Shown here: positions 26,351 to 34,883 of the stretch, one piece after another | Layout: the number at the start of each line of letters is the position of its first letter | How positions within the stretch are numbered: position 1 is the first letter of the stretch | The notes under the pieces: model-generated | Seen by the model: only the letters and a program-made list of their open reading frames with translations | Database searches by the model: none | Told to the model about the DNA's origin: nothing | Source of the DNA: Streptomyces harbinensis | GTDB taxonomy: Bacteria > Actinomycetota > Actinomycetes > Streptomycetales > Streptomycetaceae | DNA: 64,000 bases | Direction: 5' to 3' | Assembly: GCF_900116145.1 (NCBI RefSeq) | Contig: NZ_FPAB01000007.1 | Span: 95,316 to 159,315 of the forward strand | Position numbers and translations under genes: made by a program

Positions 26351-26356
26351 GTCGTG

Positions 26357-26429
26357 TGCCCCCGGCAGGATTCGAACCTGCGACACCGGCTTTAGGAGAG
26401 CCGTGCTCTATCCCCTGAGCTACGGAGGC
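26357..26429 (-). tRNA. tRNA-Arg (anticodon CCT)
   Basis: On the complementary strand the acceptor arms GCCTCCG and CGGGGGC pair (one G-T), the D-arm holds AGCTCAGGGGATAGAGC, the anticodon stem CGGCT/AGCCG holds loop CTCCTAA with anticodon CCT, and the T-arm contains GGTTCGAATCC. It reads AGG. CCA is not encoded. A -10-like TACACT lies at 26439-26444 on the same strand. The rest of the 454-base span 26193-26646 holds no convincing gene. Confidence 0.95.
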
Positions 26430-26646
26430 GGTTGTGCAAGTGTAGCGGGTGGGGCCGGGGCGGCCGGCCGGTGGCGTGTTCCGGTGGGTGTGGTCGCGGC
26501 GGGTGGCGCCACCTGGCCGATACATCAGATGAATGCCGTGCTTGCGGCCCGGTTTTCGGCCCTTTTGTGGGGACGGGTGGTCTTGTAAGGGCCGAATCAT
26601 CGGATCTAGGCTCGGGCGATTCCGTACCCGCGCCCGGGGAGAAACG

Positions 26647-27957
26647 ATGACCACGATCGTCAGCGTCGAGGTGTCCGACGTCCGGTTCCCGACCTCCGTC
26701 GACCTGGACGGCTCCGACGCCATGAACAAGGACGGCGACTACTCCGCCGCCTATGTCGTCATCAGGACCGACGACCCGCGGCTGTCCGGCTTCGGGTTCA
26801 CCTTCACCATCGGGCGCGGCAACGACGTGTGCGTGCTCGCCGCCCGGCTGCGCGGCCGGCCGCTGGTCGGCCGGACGGTGGCCGAGGTCACCGGCGATCT
26901 CGGCGCCGTCTACCGGGACTTGGCCTCGGACTCCCAGCTGCGCTGGCTCGGCCCCGACAAGGGAGTGGAGCATCTGGCGCTGGCCGCCGTGATGAACGCC
27001 GTGTGGGATCTCGCCGCCCGCGCCGCCGGGAAGCCGCTGTGGCGGCTGCTCACCGACATGACGCCCACCGAACTCGCCGACGCCGCCGACCTCAGCTATC
27101 TCTCCGACGTCCTCACCCGGGAGGAGGCCATCGGCCTGCTCACCGAACGGGCGCCCACCCGGGACCGGCGCATCGCCGAGCTGACCGCGACCGGCTACCC
27201 CTGCTACACCACCAGCGCCGGCTGGCTCGGCTACTCCGACGCCAAACTGCGCCGGCTGTGCCAGGAAGCGGTGGACTCCGGCTACCGGCACATCAAGCTC
27301 AAGGTCGGCGGCAACCTGGAGGACGACATCCGGCGGTTGCGCATCGCCCGCGAGGTCATCGGGTACGGGGACGCCCGGCTGATGATCGACGCCAACCAGG
27401 TGTGGGACGTCCCCGAGGCCATCGCGTGGGTGCGCGCGCTCGCCCCGTTCGAGCCGCTGTGGATCGAGGAACCCACCTCCCCGGACGACATCCTCGGCCA
27501 CGCCGCCATCCGCCGCGCGGTCGCCCCGATCGGGGTGGCCACCGGCGAACACGGCATGAACCGGGTGCTGTTCAAGCAGCTGTTCCAGGCGGAGGCGATC
27601 GACTACTGCCAGCTGGACGCCGCCCGGCTCGCGAGCGTCAACGAGGTCATCGCCGTCCTGCTGATGGCCGCCAAGTTCGGGGTGCCGGTCTGCCCGCACG
27701 CGGGCGGGGTCGGGCTGTGCGAACTCGTCCAGCATCTGTCGGTCTTCGACTACGTCGCGGTGTCCGGCTCGCTGGAGGGCCGGGTCACCGAGTACGTCGA
27801 CCATCTGCACGAGCACTTCACCGACCCGTGCGTGGTGCGCGACGGCGCGTACGTCCTGCCGTCCGCCCCCGGCTACAGCGCCGAACTGCACCCGGCGAGC
27901 GTGGCCGCGTACCGCTACCCGGACGGCGCCTACTGGGCGGGCCGGGGCGGCGCCTGA
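26647..27957 (+). CDS. L-fuconate dehydratase-like enolase superfamily protein
   Basis: 436 residues with GGGGAG ahead of the ATG. The N-terminus VEVSDVRFPTSVDLDGSDAMNKDGDYSAAYVV and the insert with WLGYSDAKLRRLC fit the fuconate dehydratase group, which dehydrates L-fuconate to 2-keto-3-deoxy-L-fuconate. Barrel motifs are HIKLKVGG (KxK), LMIDANQVWD (Asp), LWIEEPTSP (Glu), ATGEHGMN (Glu) and VCPHAGGVG (His). The GntR gene faces it and the 3' ends overlap by 28 bases. No other fucose-pathway gene is nearby. Confidence 0.85.
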   Translation: MTTIVSVEVSDVRFPTSVDLDGSDAMNKDGDYSAAYVVIRTDDPRLSGFGFTFTIGRGNDVCVLAARLRGRPLVGRTVAEVTGDLGAVYRDLASDSQLRWLGPDKGVEHLALAAVMNAVWDLAARAAGKPLWRLLTDMTPTELADAADLSYLSDVLTREEAIGLLTERAPTRDRRIAELTATGYPCYTTSAGWLGYSDAKLRRLCQEAVDSGYRHIKLKVGGNLEDDIRRLRIAREVIGYGDARLMIDANQVWDVPEAIAWVRALAPFEPLWIEEPTSPDDILGHAAIRRAVAPIGVATGEHGMNRVLFKQLFQAEAIDYCQLDAARLASVNEVIAVLLMAAKFGVPVCPHAGGVGLCELVQHLSVFDYVAVSGSLEGRVTEYVDHLHEHFTDPCVVRDGAYVLPSAPGYSAELHPASVAAYRYPDGAYWAGRGGA

Positions 27958-28670
27958 CCGCCGGCCCGGCCGGCCAGGTACTGCTCCACGGCCAGCAGAT
28001 GCACCCCCATCCGCAGCCGGGCGGCCTCCGGATCGCCCGAGCGCAGCGCGGCCAGGATCGCCCGGTGCTCGTGGTGGGTGGCCCGCCCGGCGCCCTCCTC
28101 CTCGATGGCGCGCCACAGCCTGGCCCGTACGGTGCGCCCGGCCAGCACGTCGATCAGCGCCGCCAGGGTGGCGTTGCCGGCGGCCCCGGCGATCACCCGG
28201 TGGAAGGCGAGGTCGGCCTCCATCGCCGCCTGGTGGTCCGGGGCGCCGCCGTCCACCGGCCCGTCGAGGGCGGCCAGGATCTCCTCGGCCCGCTCCAGCT
28301 CGGCGCCGGTGATCCGCAGCGCCGCCCGGCCGGCCGCCTCCACCTCCAGGACCCGGCGGACGGACTGGAGATCGGCCAGGTCCCCGGGCCGGTTCAGCTC
28401 GGCCAGGAACCGCACCGGGCCGAGCAGCCGGCCCGGATCCAGCGCGGTGACGAACGTACCGGCGCCCTGCCGGGTCTCCAGCACACCGGTGAGGGTCAGC
28501 GCGCGCACGCCCTCGCGCAGCGACCCGCGCGAGACACCGAGCCGGGCGGCCAGCTCCTTCTCCACCGGGAGGCGGGCGCCGGCGGCCAGCTCGCCGGTGA
28601 CGATCATCTGCTTGACGCCGTCGACCACCACGTCGGTCTGGGAGCGGGACCCGTCGTCACGGTTGGTCAC
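27930..28670 (-). CDS. FadR-type GntR transcription regulator
   Basis: 246 residues from a GTG at 28670. The winged helix at residues 10-75 contains LPVEKELAARLGVSRGSLREGVRALTLTGVLETRQGAGTFV. The C-terminal all-helical FCD effector domain has the metal-type positions in DLAFHRVI and HHEHRAIL. TAGAGT (28677-28682, minus strand) ends six bases before the start and no ribosome binding site is visible, so it may be leaderless. It probably controls the facing fuconate-dehydratase-like gene, which is inference from position. Confidence 0.88.
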   Translation of the reverse strand: MTNRDDGSRSQTDVVVDGVKQMIVTGELAAGARLPVEKELAARLGVSRGSLREGVRALTLTGVLETRQGAGTFVTALDPGRLLGPVRFLAELNRPGDLADLQSVRRVLEVEAAGRAALRITGAELERAEEILAALDGPVDGGAPDHQAAMEADLAFHRVIAGAAGNATLAALIDVLAGRTVRARLWRAIEEEGAGRATHHEHRAILAALRSGDPEAARLRMGVHLLAVEQYLAGRAGGQAPPRPAQ

Positions 28671-28782
28671 CGCGTCACTCTATCGCCAGGCGCCGCCCGG
28701 CCCGGGGCCGTTCCCGGCCGTGCGGGTAGCCGGGGATATCGTCGTCGGCGCACCCGCACGGAAACGGCAGGAACGGACGAGC

Positions 28783-29181
28783 ATGACGATCATCGACAAG
28801 GTCGCCTGGCTGCGGCTGGAGGACGGGAAGGTGCTCGCCGCCCGCTCCCGCGGCAAGGACACCTACTACATCCCCGGCGGCAAGCGCGAGCCGGGGGAGA
28901 GCGACCTGCAGACCCTGGTCCGGGAGGTCGCCGAGGAACTGGCCGTGACCATCGACCCGGCCGGCGCCGCGCACGCCGGCACCTTCGAGGCCCAGGCCCA
29001 CGGCCGTACCTCCGGCACCACGGTCCGCATCACCTGCTACACCGCCGACTACCGGGGCACCCTGGCCCCCAGCGCGGAGATCGAGGAACTCACCTGGCTC
29101 GGCCACGCCGACCGGGACCGGGTCTCCCCGGCCACCCGGCAGATCCTCGACCAGCTGCACGCCGCGGGGGAACTGCGCTGA
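28783..29181 (+). CDS. Nudix hydrolase
   Basis: 132-residue single-domain protein. The Nudix box is GGKREPGESDLQTLVREVAEELAVTI (pattern GX5EX7REVXEEXXV), around residues 32-57, with all metal-binding Glu present. WLRLEDGKVLAAR precedes it. The substrate cannot be told. The ATG at 28783 is reached 113 bases after the divergent GntR start; CAGGAACGGA lies upstream. Confidence 0.88.
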   Translation: MTIIDKVAWLRLEDGKVLAARSRGKDTYYIPGGKREPGESDLQTLVREVAEELAVTIDPAGAAHAGTFEAQAHGRTSGTTVRITCYTADYRGTLAPSAEIEELTWLGHADRDRVSPATRQILDQLHAAGELR

Positions 29182-29204
29182 TCCCCCTCCGGCCGCACAG
29201 GCCG

Positions 29205-29232
29205 AGGTCCCGGCGGACCTCCGCCGGGACCT
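29205..29232. terminator. Bidirectional terminator between Nudix gene and hrdD
   Basis: Perfect 12-base arms AGGTCCCGGCGG (29205-29216) and CCGCCGGGACCT (29221-29232) with an ACCT loop, between convergent genes. Confidence 0.8.
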
Positions 29233-29253
29233 TCCGGAGGGTGACGGGGCGGC

Positions 29254-30267
29254 TCACGCCGCCGCGTCGAACCCCGAGTCGCTGGCCATCTTCTTCAGCT
29301 CCAGCAGGGCGTGCTTCTCTATCTGCCGGATGCGCTCCCGGGTGAGGCCGTGCTGCTTGCCGACCTCCGTCAGGGTGCGCTCGCGGCCGTCCTCGATGCC
29401 GTAACGGGCCCGGATGATCGCCGCGGTCCGCTGGTCGAGACGGCCGATCAGGTCCTCCAGACCCTCCCGGCGCAGCATCACCAGCACCGACTGCTCCGGC
29501 GAGGCCGCCGAGGTGTCCTCCAGGAGGTCGCCGAACTGGGTCTCGCCCTCGTCGTCCACCGACATGTTCAGCGAGACGGGGTCGCGCGCCCAGTCCAGGA
29601 CGTCCTGGACCCGCTCCGGGGTGGAGCCCAGCTCGGCCGCCACCTCCGACGGCTCCGGCTCACGGCCCTGCTCGCGGTTGAACTCCCGCTGCACGCGCCG
29701 GATCCGGCCCAGCTCCTCCACCAGGTGGACGGGCAGCCGGATGGTGCGCGACTGGTCGGCGATCGACCGGGTGATGGCCTGCCGGATCCACCAGGTGGCG
29801 TAGGTGGAGAACTTGAAGCCCTTGCTGTAGTCGAACTTCTCCACCGCGCGCACCAGGCCGGCGTTGCCCTCCTGGATCAGGTCGAGCAGCGGCAGCCCAC
29901 TGCGCGGATAGCGGCGGGCCACCGCCACCACCAGGCGCAGATTGGAGCGGATGAAGACGTCCTTGGCGCGTTCGCCGGCGGCGGCGATCGCCTCCAGCTC
30001 CTCGCGGGTGACATCGGCGGCGGGCCCCTGCGTGAGAGGCGGCTCCTCGCCGCTCAGCAGACGCTCGGCGAACAGCCCCGCTTCGATCGCGAGGGACAGC
30101 TCGACCTCTTTCGCCGCGTCCAGCAGCGGCGTGCGGGCTATCTCATCGAGATACATCCCCACGAGATCGCGCTCGGTGGCATCACCGCCTGCACTGGACC
30201 GGACACTGCCCGTCGACTCGGCACCCTCCACGGTGTCCTTACGTCGGGCGACGGCACGGGTTGCCAT
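29254..30267 (-). CDS. hrdD: Group 2 principal-like sigma factor, HrdD type
   Basis: RNA polymerase sigma factor of 337 residues. The ATG at 30267 is set by AAGGGAG eight bases upstream and gives MATRAVARRK; an earlier start at 30318 is rejected. Region 1.2 has RDLVGMYLDEIARTPLL. Region 2 has LRLVVAVARRYPRSGLPLLDLIQEGN and the -10 contact YATWWIRQAITRSIADQ. Region 4.2 has TLTEVGKQHGLTRERIRQIE. It lacks the long N-terminus of the essential HrdB. A SigR-type promoter lies upstream, which from memory is a known property of S. coelicolor hrdD. Confidence 0.85.
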   Translation of the reverse strand: MATRAVARRKDTVEGAESTGSVRSSAGGDATERDLVGMYLDEIARTPLLDAAKEVELSLAIEAGLFAERLLSGEEPPLTQGPAADVTREELEAIAAAGERAKDVFIRSNLRLVVAVARRYPRSGLPLLDLIQEGNAGLVRAVEKFDYSKGFKFSTYATWWIRQAITRSIADQSRTIRLPVHLVEELGRIRRVQREFNREQGREPEPSEVAAELGSTPERVQDVLDWARDPVSLNMSVDDEGETQFGDLLEDTSAASPEQSVLVMLRREGLEDLIGRLDQRTAAIIRARYGIEDGRERTLTEVGKQHGLTRERIRQIEKHALLELKKMASDSGFDAAA

Positions 30268-30649
30268 ACGTGCTCCCTTGCGAGTGATCGAATCCTGATC
30301 GATTGACGCGCTGGTCAACCCGGACGCCTGGGATGCCCCCTCGCCTCCCGCGTCCGTAACGAATCAACGACGGGAATCCGGACAGAATTCCCAAGCGACG
30401 CATCTTTTTCCGCCGATGCAGTATCCTGCCCGCCCACGCGCAGTCCACGATCTTCTCCCCACGTCTGTGAAGACGAACGGCGCCCTCCGATGGTTGCGCG
30501 GGTGCCCACCACCCGGATGCGTCACTCCGCGAGCGCGCCCCCTTTCACCGGCCGAAGGTGGATTCCCAACCGGCCTCCACCCCGACCGGACCGCCACCGC
30601 CGCCACCCGTACCCCGGGGGCCGCACGGCGGGGAAGGGCGAGAAGCGAG
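30268..30649. other. Intergenic region between hrdD and the M6 protease gene
   Basis: 382 bases between divergent genes. On the minus side it holds the hrdD ribosome binding site and a SigR-type promoter (30366-30392). It also contains a short inverted repeat TTGAC/GTCAA (30303-30307/30314-30318). On the plus side GGGAAGGGCGAGAAG precedes the protease ATG. No further gene is supported. Confidence 0.6.
30366..30392 (-). promoter_or_regulatory. SigR-type promoter of hrdD
   Basis: On the minus strand GGGAAT (30392-30387) and GTT (30368-30366) are separated by exactly 18 bases, matching the SigR consensus GGAAT-N18-GTT. It would start a message roughly 90 bases before the hrdD ATG. SigR is the thiol-oxidative stress sigma factor of Streptomyces. 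Confidence 0.65.
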
Positions 30650-31909
30650 ATGCCCCACATACCCGGCCGCCCCCGGCGAGCCCTCGTCGCCGTCGGCGGA
30701 TCCCTGGCCCTGGTCATCGGTTCAACGCCTGGTACGGCCCCCGTACTCCCGCACCACCTGCTGCGCGCCGCCGCCGCCACCGACGGCGCCTGCGCCCCCG
30801 CCGAGCACGAGGGGCTGAGCGTGGGCATGCCCACCTCACCCGGCTACACCCCCACCACCGGCACCATCACCGCGCTCACCGTCTTCATCGACTTCCCCGG
30901 TGCCGAGGCCCGCGGCAGCACCCACGAGCGGTACGCCGAGTTCTTCCCCGCCACCAGCGACTACTTCCGCACCAGCTCCTACGGGCTCCTCGACTACCGG
31001 GCCAAACCCGTCCACCGCTGGCTGCGCATGTCCCAGCCGTTCGAGGCCTACGGCATCGACCGCGGCGCCGGCTGGCACCCCGAGGACCCCCAGGGCTACA
31101 ACCGGCTGATCGAGGAGATCGTCGCCGCCCTCGGCGAGGAGGTGGACCACTCCGCCTACGACCTGGTCAATGTGCTCGCCACCCCCAACGCCGGACCGCC
31201 CGCCACCGAGAAGGTGCTCTCCGTCTCCTTCCCCGGCCGCCCGCTCGCCGAGACCCCCACCGGCACCCTCTCCAATGTCAGCTTCATCTGGAGCCGGCAG
31301 CCGGGTGAGAGCCCGCACCGCGTCCTGGTGCACGAGAACGGCCACGCCTTCGGCCTCCCCGACCTCTACTGGACCGGCCAGGACGACGCCCCGCTGCTCG
31401 CCGGCCACTGGGACGTCATGGAACAGGACTGGGGCCCCACCAACGACTTCCTCGCCTGGCACAAGTGGAAGCTCGGCTGGCTCACCGACGCCGAGGTGGT
31501 GTGCGTCCCGGCCGGCAGCGGCCCCACCGAGTACACCCTGCTCCCCGTCGCCGACCCCGGTACCGGCACCGGCGTCAAACTGCTCGCCCTGCGCACCGGC
31601 CCCAGCGAGGCCATCGCCGTCGAGGTGCGCACCCCCGCCGAACTCGACAGCGTGGTGTGCCGCCCCGGCGTCCTGATCTCCCGGGTGGACGCCGCCGTCC
31701 CCACCGGCCGCGGCCCCGTCCGGGTCGAGGACGCCACCCCGGGCTCCGCCGGCTGCCAGACCCTGCCCGACCCGCAGGTGACCGCAGAGCTGACGGACGC
31801 CCCCTTCGTCCCCGGCGAGACCTTCACCGACGAGGCCGCCGGCGTCCGCGTCGAGGTGCTGGCCGCCGACCCCGACGGCTCCCACCGGGTGCGGGTCACT
31901 CGCTGGTGA
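30650..31909 (+). CDS. Secreted M6-family zinc metalloprotease
   Basis: 419 residues. The start has a signal peptide (RPRRALVAVGGSLALVIG, then Ala-rich) so it should be exported. The zinc site is VLVHENGHAFGLPDLYW (HExxH with Asp/Tyr context) near residue 228, and the Met-turn-like DVMEQDWGP follows, as in immune-inhibitor-A-type M6 peptidases. The C-terminal 150 residues look like a beta-rich accessory domain with several Cys. The gene is divergent from hrdD. Confidence 0.85.
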   Translation: MPHIPGRPRRALVAVGGSLALVIGSTPGTAPVLPHHLLRAAAATDGACAPAEHEGLSVGMPTSPGYTPTTGTITALTVFIDFPGAEARGSTHERYAEFFPATSDYFRTSSYGLLDYRAKPVHRWLRMSQPFEAYGIDRGAGWHPEDPQGYNRLIEEIVAALGEEVDHSAYDLVNVLATPNAGPPATEKVLSVSFPGRPLAETPTGTLSNVSFIWSRQPGESPHRVLVHENGHAFGLPDLYWTGQDDAPLLAGHWDVMEQDWGPTNDFLAWHKWKLGWLTDAEVVCVPAGSGPTEYTLLPVADPGTGTGVKLLALRTGPSEAIAVEVRTPAELDSVVCRPGVLISRVDAAVPTGRGPVRVEDATPGSAGCQTLPDPQVTAELTDAPFVPGETFTDEAAGVRVEVLAADPDGSHRVRVTRW

Positions 31910-31983
31910 CCCGGGGGCACCGGCCGGGGTAGGTTCGGCCCACAGCACACACACCACCAGCAGGGGCGGGGCGGGACACGGAC

Positions 31984-33465
31984 ATGGGGCGCAACGGGCG
32001 CGGCGCGGACGGAGCGGATCCGCGCGCCGAGATCAGACGGTGGATCGCCCACCGGCGCAACACCGAACTGGTGCTCATCATCCTGGCCGTCCTGGTCTGC
32101 GCCGCCGGCCACACCAGTGCCGGCCTCGCGCTGGAGGAGAGCGTGCCGTCCGGCCTGCTCCCGTACACCGCGCTGCTCGCGGGCGTCGCGCTCGCCGCCC
32201 ATCTGGCGGTACGGCGCTTCGCCCGGCACGCCGACCCGCTGATCCTGCCGGTCACCGTGATGCTCTCCGGGCTCGGCCTGCTCCTGATGGACCGGCTCGA
32301 CCACTCCTACGCGCTGCGCTACGGCTCCGATCCGGTGGCGTCCGGCCAGGTCATGTGGACCGTCATCGGCATCGCGCTGCTCATCGGCACCCTGATCGTG
32401 CTGCGCCACCACCGGCTGCTGGCCCGCTACACCTACGTCGGCATGGCGATCTCGCTGCTGCTGCTGATGGCCCCGGCGTTCTTCGGCGCGGACAGGTACG
32501 GCGCCAAGCGGTGGATCACCCTTGGGCCGCTGTCGGTCCAGCCGGGCGAGTTCGTCAAGGTCATGATCGTGGTGTTCTTCGCCAGCTATCTGATGGCCAA
32601 TCGCGACGCCCTCGCCCTGGTCGGCCGCCGCTTCCTGGGTCTTGCCCTGCCGCGCGGGCGCAACGCGGGACCGGTGCTGCTGGTGTGGGGCGTCTCGCTG
32701 GTGGTGCTCTTCTACGAGCGCGACCTCGGCACCTCGCTGATCTTCTTCGGTGTCTTCATCCTCATGCTTTACATCGCCACCGAGCGCACCAGCTGGGTGC
32801 TCCTCGGCGGGCTGATGGCGGTCGGCGGCACCGTCCTGGTGGCCGCCACCCAGCCGCACGTCAAGGGCCGGGTCCAGGCGTGGCTGGACCCGATGGCGAT
32901 CTACCTGCCGCCGGAGCAGCGCCCGCCCGGCCTGATCTCCGACCAGTCGGCGCAGGCGCTGTTCAGCTTCGGCACCGGCGGGCTCACCGGAACGGGTCTC
33001 GGCCAGGGGCACCCCGATCTGATCGGCTTCGCCGGGCGCTCCGACTTCATCCTCTCCACGGTCGGCGAGGAACTCGGCCTGGCCGGCGTCGTCGCGGTGC
33101 TCTTCCTGTACGTGCTGCTCATCGAACGGGCGATGCGCACGGCGCTGTCGGTCACCGACCCGTTCGGGAAGCTGCTGGCGGCCGGGCTGGCCTGCGTCGT
33201 CGCGCTCCAGGTCTTCGTGGTCGCCGGCGGCGTCACCGGGCTGATCCCGCTCACCGGCAAGGCGCTGCCGTTCCTGGCCCAGGGCGGCTCCTCGACCGTG
33301 GCGAACTTCCTGCTGGTCGCGCTGCTGATCAGAATCAGCGACAGCGCAGGGAAGGCGTCCACCGAGCCCGAGGGCAACGCGACCATCCTCACCCCCGTGA
33401 TCCGGACCGACGACGACCCCGCTCCCCCCTCCTCACCCTCCACGGCACCGAAGGAGCCCCGCTGA
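31984..33465 (+). CDS. SEDS-family cell wall polymerase (FtsW/RodA-like)
   Basis: 493-residue membrane protein with about 10-12 helices. SEDS hallmarks are KRWITLGPLSVQPGEFVKVMIVVFFASYL, YERDLGTSLIFFGVF with the catalytic-type Asp, GLTGTGLGQGHPDLIGFAGRSDFILSTVGEELGL, and LIPLTGKALPFLAQGGSS. It would polymerise lipid II with a penicillin-binding protein, but no such partner is adjacent. Whether it is an FtsW, RodA or a third SEDS paralogue cannot be decided here. It is followed by an M20 hydrolase two bases downstream. Confidence 0.88.
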   Translation: MGRNGRGADGADPRAEIRRWIAHRRNTELVLIILAVLVCAAGHTSAGLALEESVPSGLLPYTALLAGVALAAHLAVRRFARHADPLILPVTVMLSGLGLLLMDRLDHSYALRYGSDPVASGQVMWTVIGIALLIGTLIVLRHHRLLARYTYVGMAISLLLLMAPAFFGADRYGAKRWITLGPLSVQPGEFVKVMIVVFFASYLMANRDALALVGRRFLGLALPRGRNAGPVLLVWGVSLVVLFYERDLGTSLIFFGVFILMLYIATERTSWVLLGGLMAVGGTVLVAATQPHVKGRVQAWLDPMAIYLPPEQRPPGLISDQSAQALFSFGTGGLTGTGLGQGHPDLIGFAGRSDFILSTVGEELGLAGVVAVLFLYVLLIERAMRTALSVTDPFGKLLAAGLACVVALQVFVVAGGVTGLIPLTGKALPFLAQGGSSTVANFLLVALLIRISDSAGKASTEPEGNATILTPVIRTDDDPAPPSSPSTAPKEPR

Positions 33466-33467
33466 CC

Positions 33468-34703
33468 ATGACCGTGACCACGAGCAGTGCTTCCCTGACC
33501 GATGACGCCGGCGCGCTGGCCGGCGAGCTGACCCGGCTGCGCCGCACCCTGCACGGCATCCCCGAGGTGGGGCTCCAGCTGCCCCGCACCCAGGAGGCGG
33601 TGCTGGCCGCGCTGGACGGGCTGCCGCTGGAGATCACCACCGGCACCGGGCTCAGCTCGGTGACCGGCGTGCTGCGCGGGGCGCTGCCCGGGCCCACCGT
33701 GCTGCTGCGCGGTGACATGGACGCGCTGCCGCTGGCCGAGCGCAGCGGCCTGGAGTTCGCCGCGCCGGTGGAGCGGATGCACGCCTGCGGGCACGATCTG
33801 CACACCACCATGCTGGCGGGCGCGGCGCGGTTGCTGAGCGCGCGCCGGGACCGGCTGGCCGGGGACGTGATCTTCATGTTCCAGCCGGGCGAGGAGGGGT
33901 ACGACGGTGCGGGCCGGATGCTGGCGGAGGGCGTGCTGAACGCGGCGGGGCCGGGCCGGCGTCCGGTGGCGGCGTACGCGCTGCACGTGATGTCGCACAG
34001 CTGGCCGGCCGGGGTGTTCACGGCGCGCGGCGGCCCGCAGATGGCCTCCTCCAATGTGCTGTCGGTGACGGTGCGGGGCGCGGGCGCGCACGGCAGTTCC
34101 CCGCACAAGGGGAAGGACCCGATCCCGCCGGCCGCCGAGATGGTGGGCGCGCTGCAGACGTTCGTCACCCGGAGCTTCGACGTGTTCGACCCGGTGGTGC
34201 TGACGGTGGGGACCTTCCACGCGGGCACGGCCACCAACATCATCCCGGACACGGCCCGGTTCGAGGCCACGATCCGCTGCTTCTCGGCGGAGAACCTGGA
34301 GCGGCTGCGGGCCGGTACGGTCGCGGTGTGCGAGGGGATCGCGGCGGCGTACGGGGTCGAGGTGGAGGCGGTGTTCTCCGAGCAGTACCCGGTGACCGTC
34401 AACGACCGGGCCGAGACGGACTTCGCGGCGCACACGGTGCGGGAGCTGCTGGGGGAGGAGAAGTACGCGCCGATGGACAACCCGAGCCTGGGGGCCGAGG
34501 ACTTCTCCCGGGTGATCGAGGCGGTGCCGGGCGCGATGGTGTTCCTGGGCGCGACGCCGGTGGGCGCGGATCCGGAGACGGCGCCGAGCAATCACTCGCC
34601 GCTGGCGGTGTTCGACGAGTCGGTGCTGCCGGACGGGGCCGCGCTGTACGCGGAGCTGGCGCTGCGGCGGCTGGAAGCGGAGGCCGGGGCCGCGGCTGCC
34701 TGA
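33468..34703 (+). CDS. M20-family amidohydrolase (aminoacylase/IAL-type)
   Basis: 411 residues; AAGGAG lies just inside the end of the SEDS gene, two bases upstream of this ATG, so the two are in one operon. Metal and catalytic residues are in RGDMDALPL, MHACGHDLHTTMLAGAA (Cys-Gly-His), QPGEEGYDGAGRML (Glu) and ALHVMSH. The dimerisation domain has GAGAHGSSPHKGKDP. Known relatives hydrolyse N-acyl amino acids; a wall-peptide substrate is possible from the neighbour but is inference. Confidence 0.88.
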   Translation: MTVTTSSASLTDDAGALAGELTRLRRTLHGIPEVGLQLPRTQEAVLAALDGLPLEITTGTGLSSVTGVLRGALPGPTVLLRGDMDALPLAERSGLEFAAPVERMHACGHDLHTTMLAGAARLLSARRDRLAGDVIFMFQPGEEGYDGAGRMLAEGVLNAAGPGRRPVAAYALHVMSHSWPAGVFTARGGPQMASSNVLSVTVRGAGAHGSSPHKGKDPIPPAAEMVGALQTFVTRSFDVFDPVVLTVGTFHAGTATNIIPDTARFEATIRCFSAENLERLRAGTVAVCEGIAAAYGVEVEAVFSEQYPVTVNDRAETDFAAHTVRELLGEEKYAPMDNPSLGAEDFSRVIEAVPGAMVFLGATPVGADPETAPSNHSPLAVFDESVLPDGAALYAELALRRLEAEAGAAAA

Positions 34704-34883
34704 GCCTTATGTTCCGATAGTCCGAAAAGGTGGCATTCGGGCGATCGGCGTGGCAGTATGGAAGTGGAGCCAAGGACCACCTTGATGAAGTGGAGCAGAC
34801 GCGCGACATCAGGGGCTCGGAAGACATTCCGGGTGAACGGCCCTTGGCTTCCGTCCTGCCCGGGGCCGGACGGACGCTCCCGG

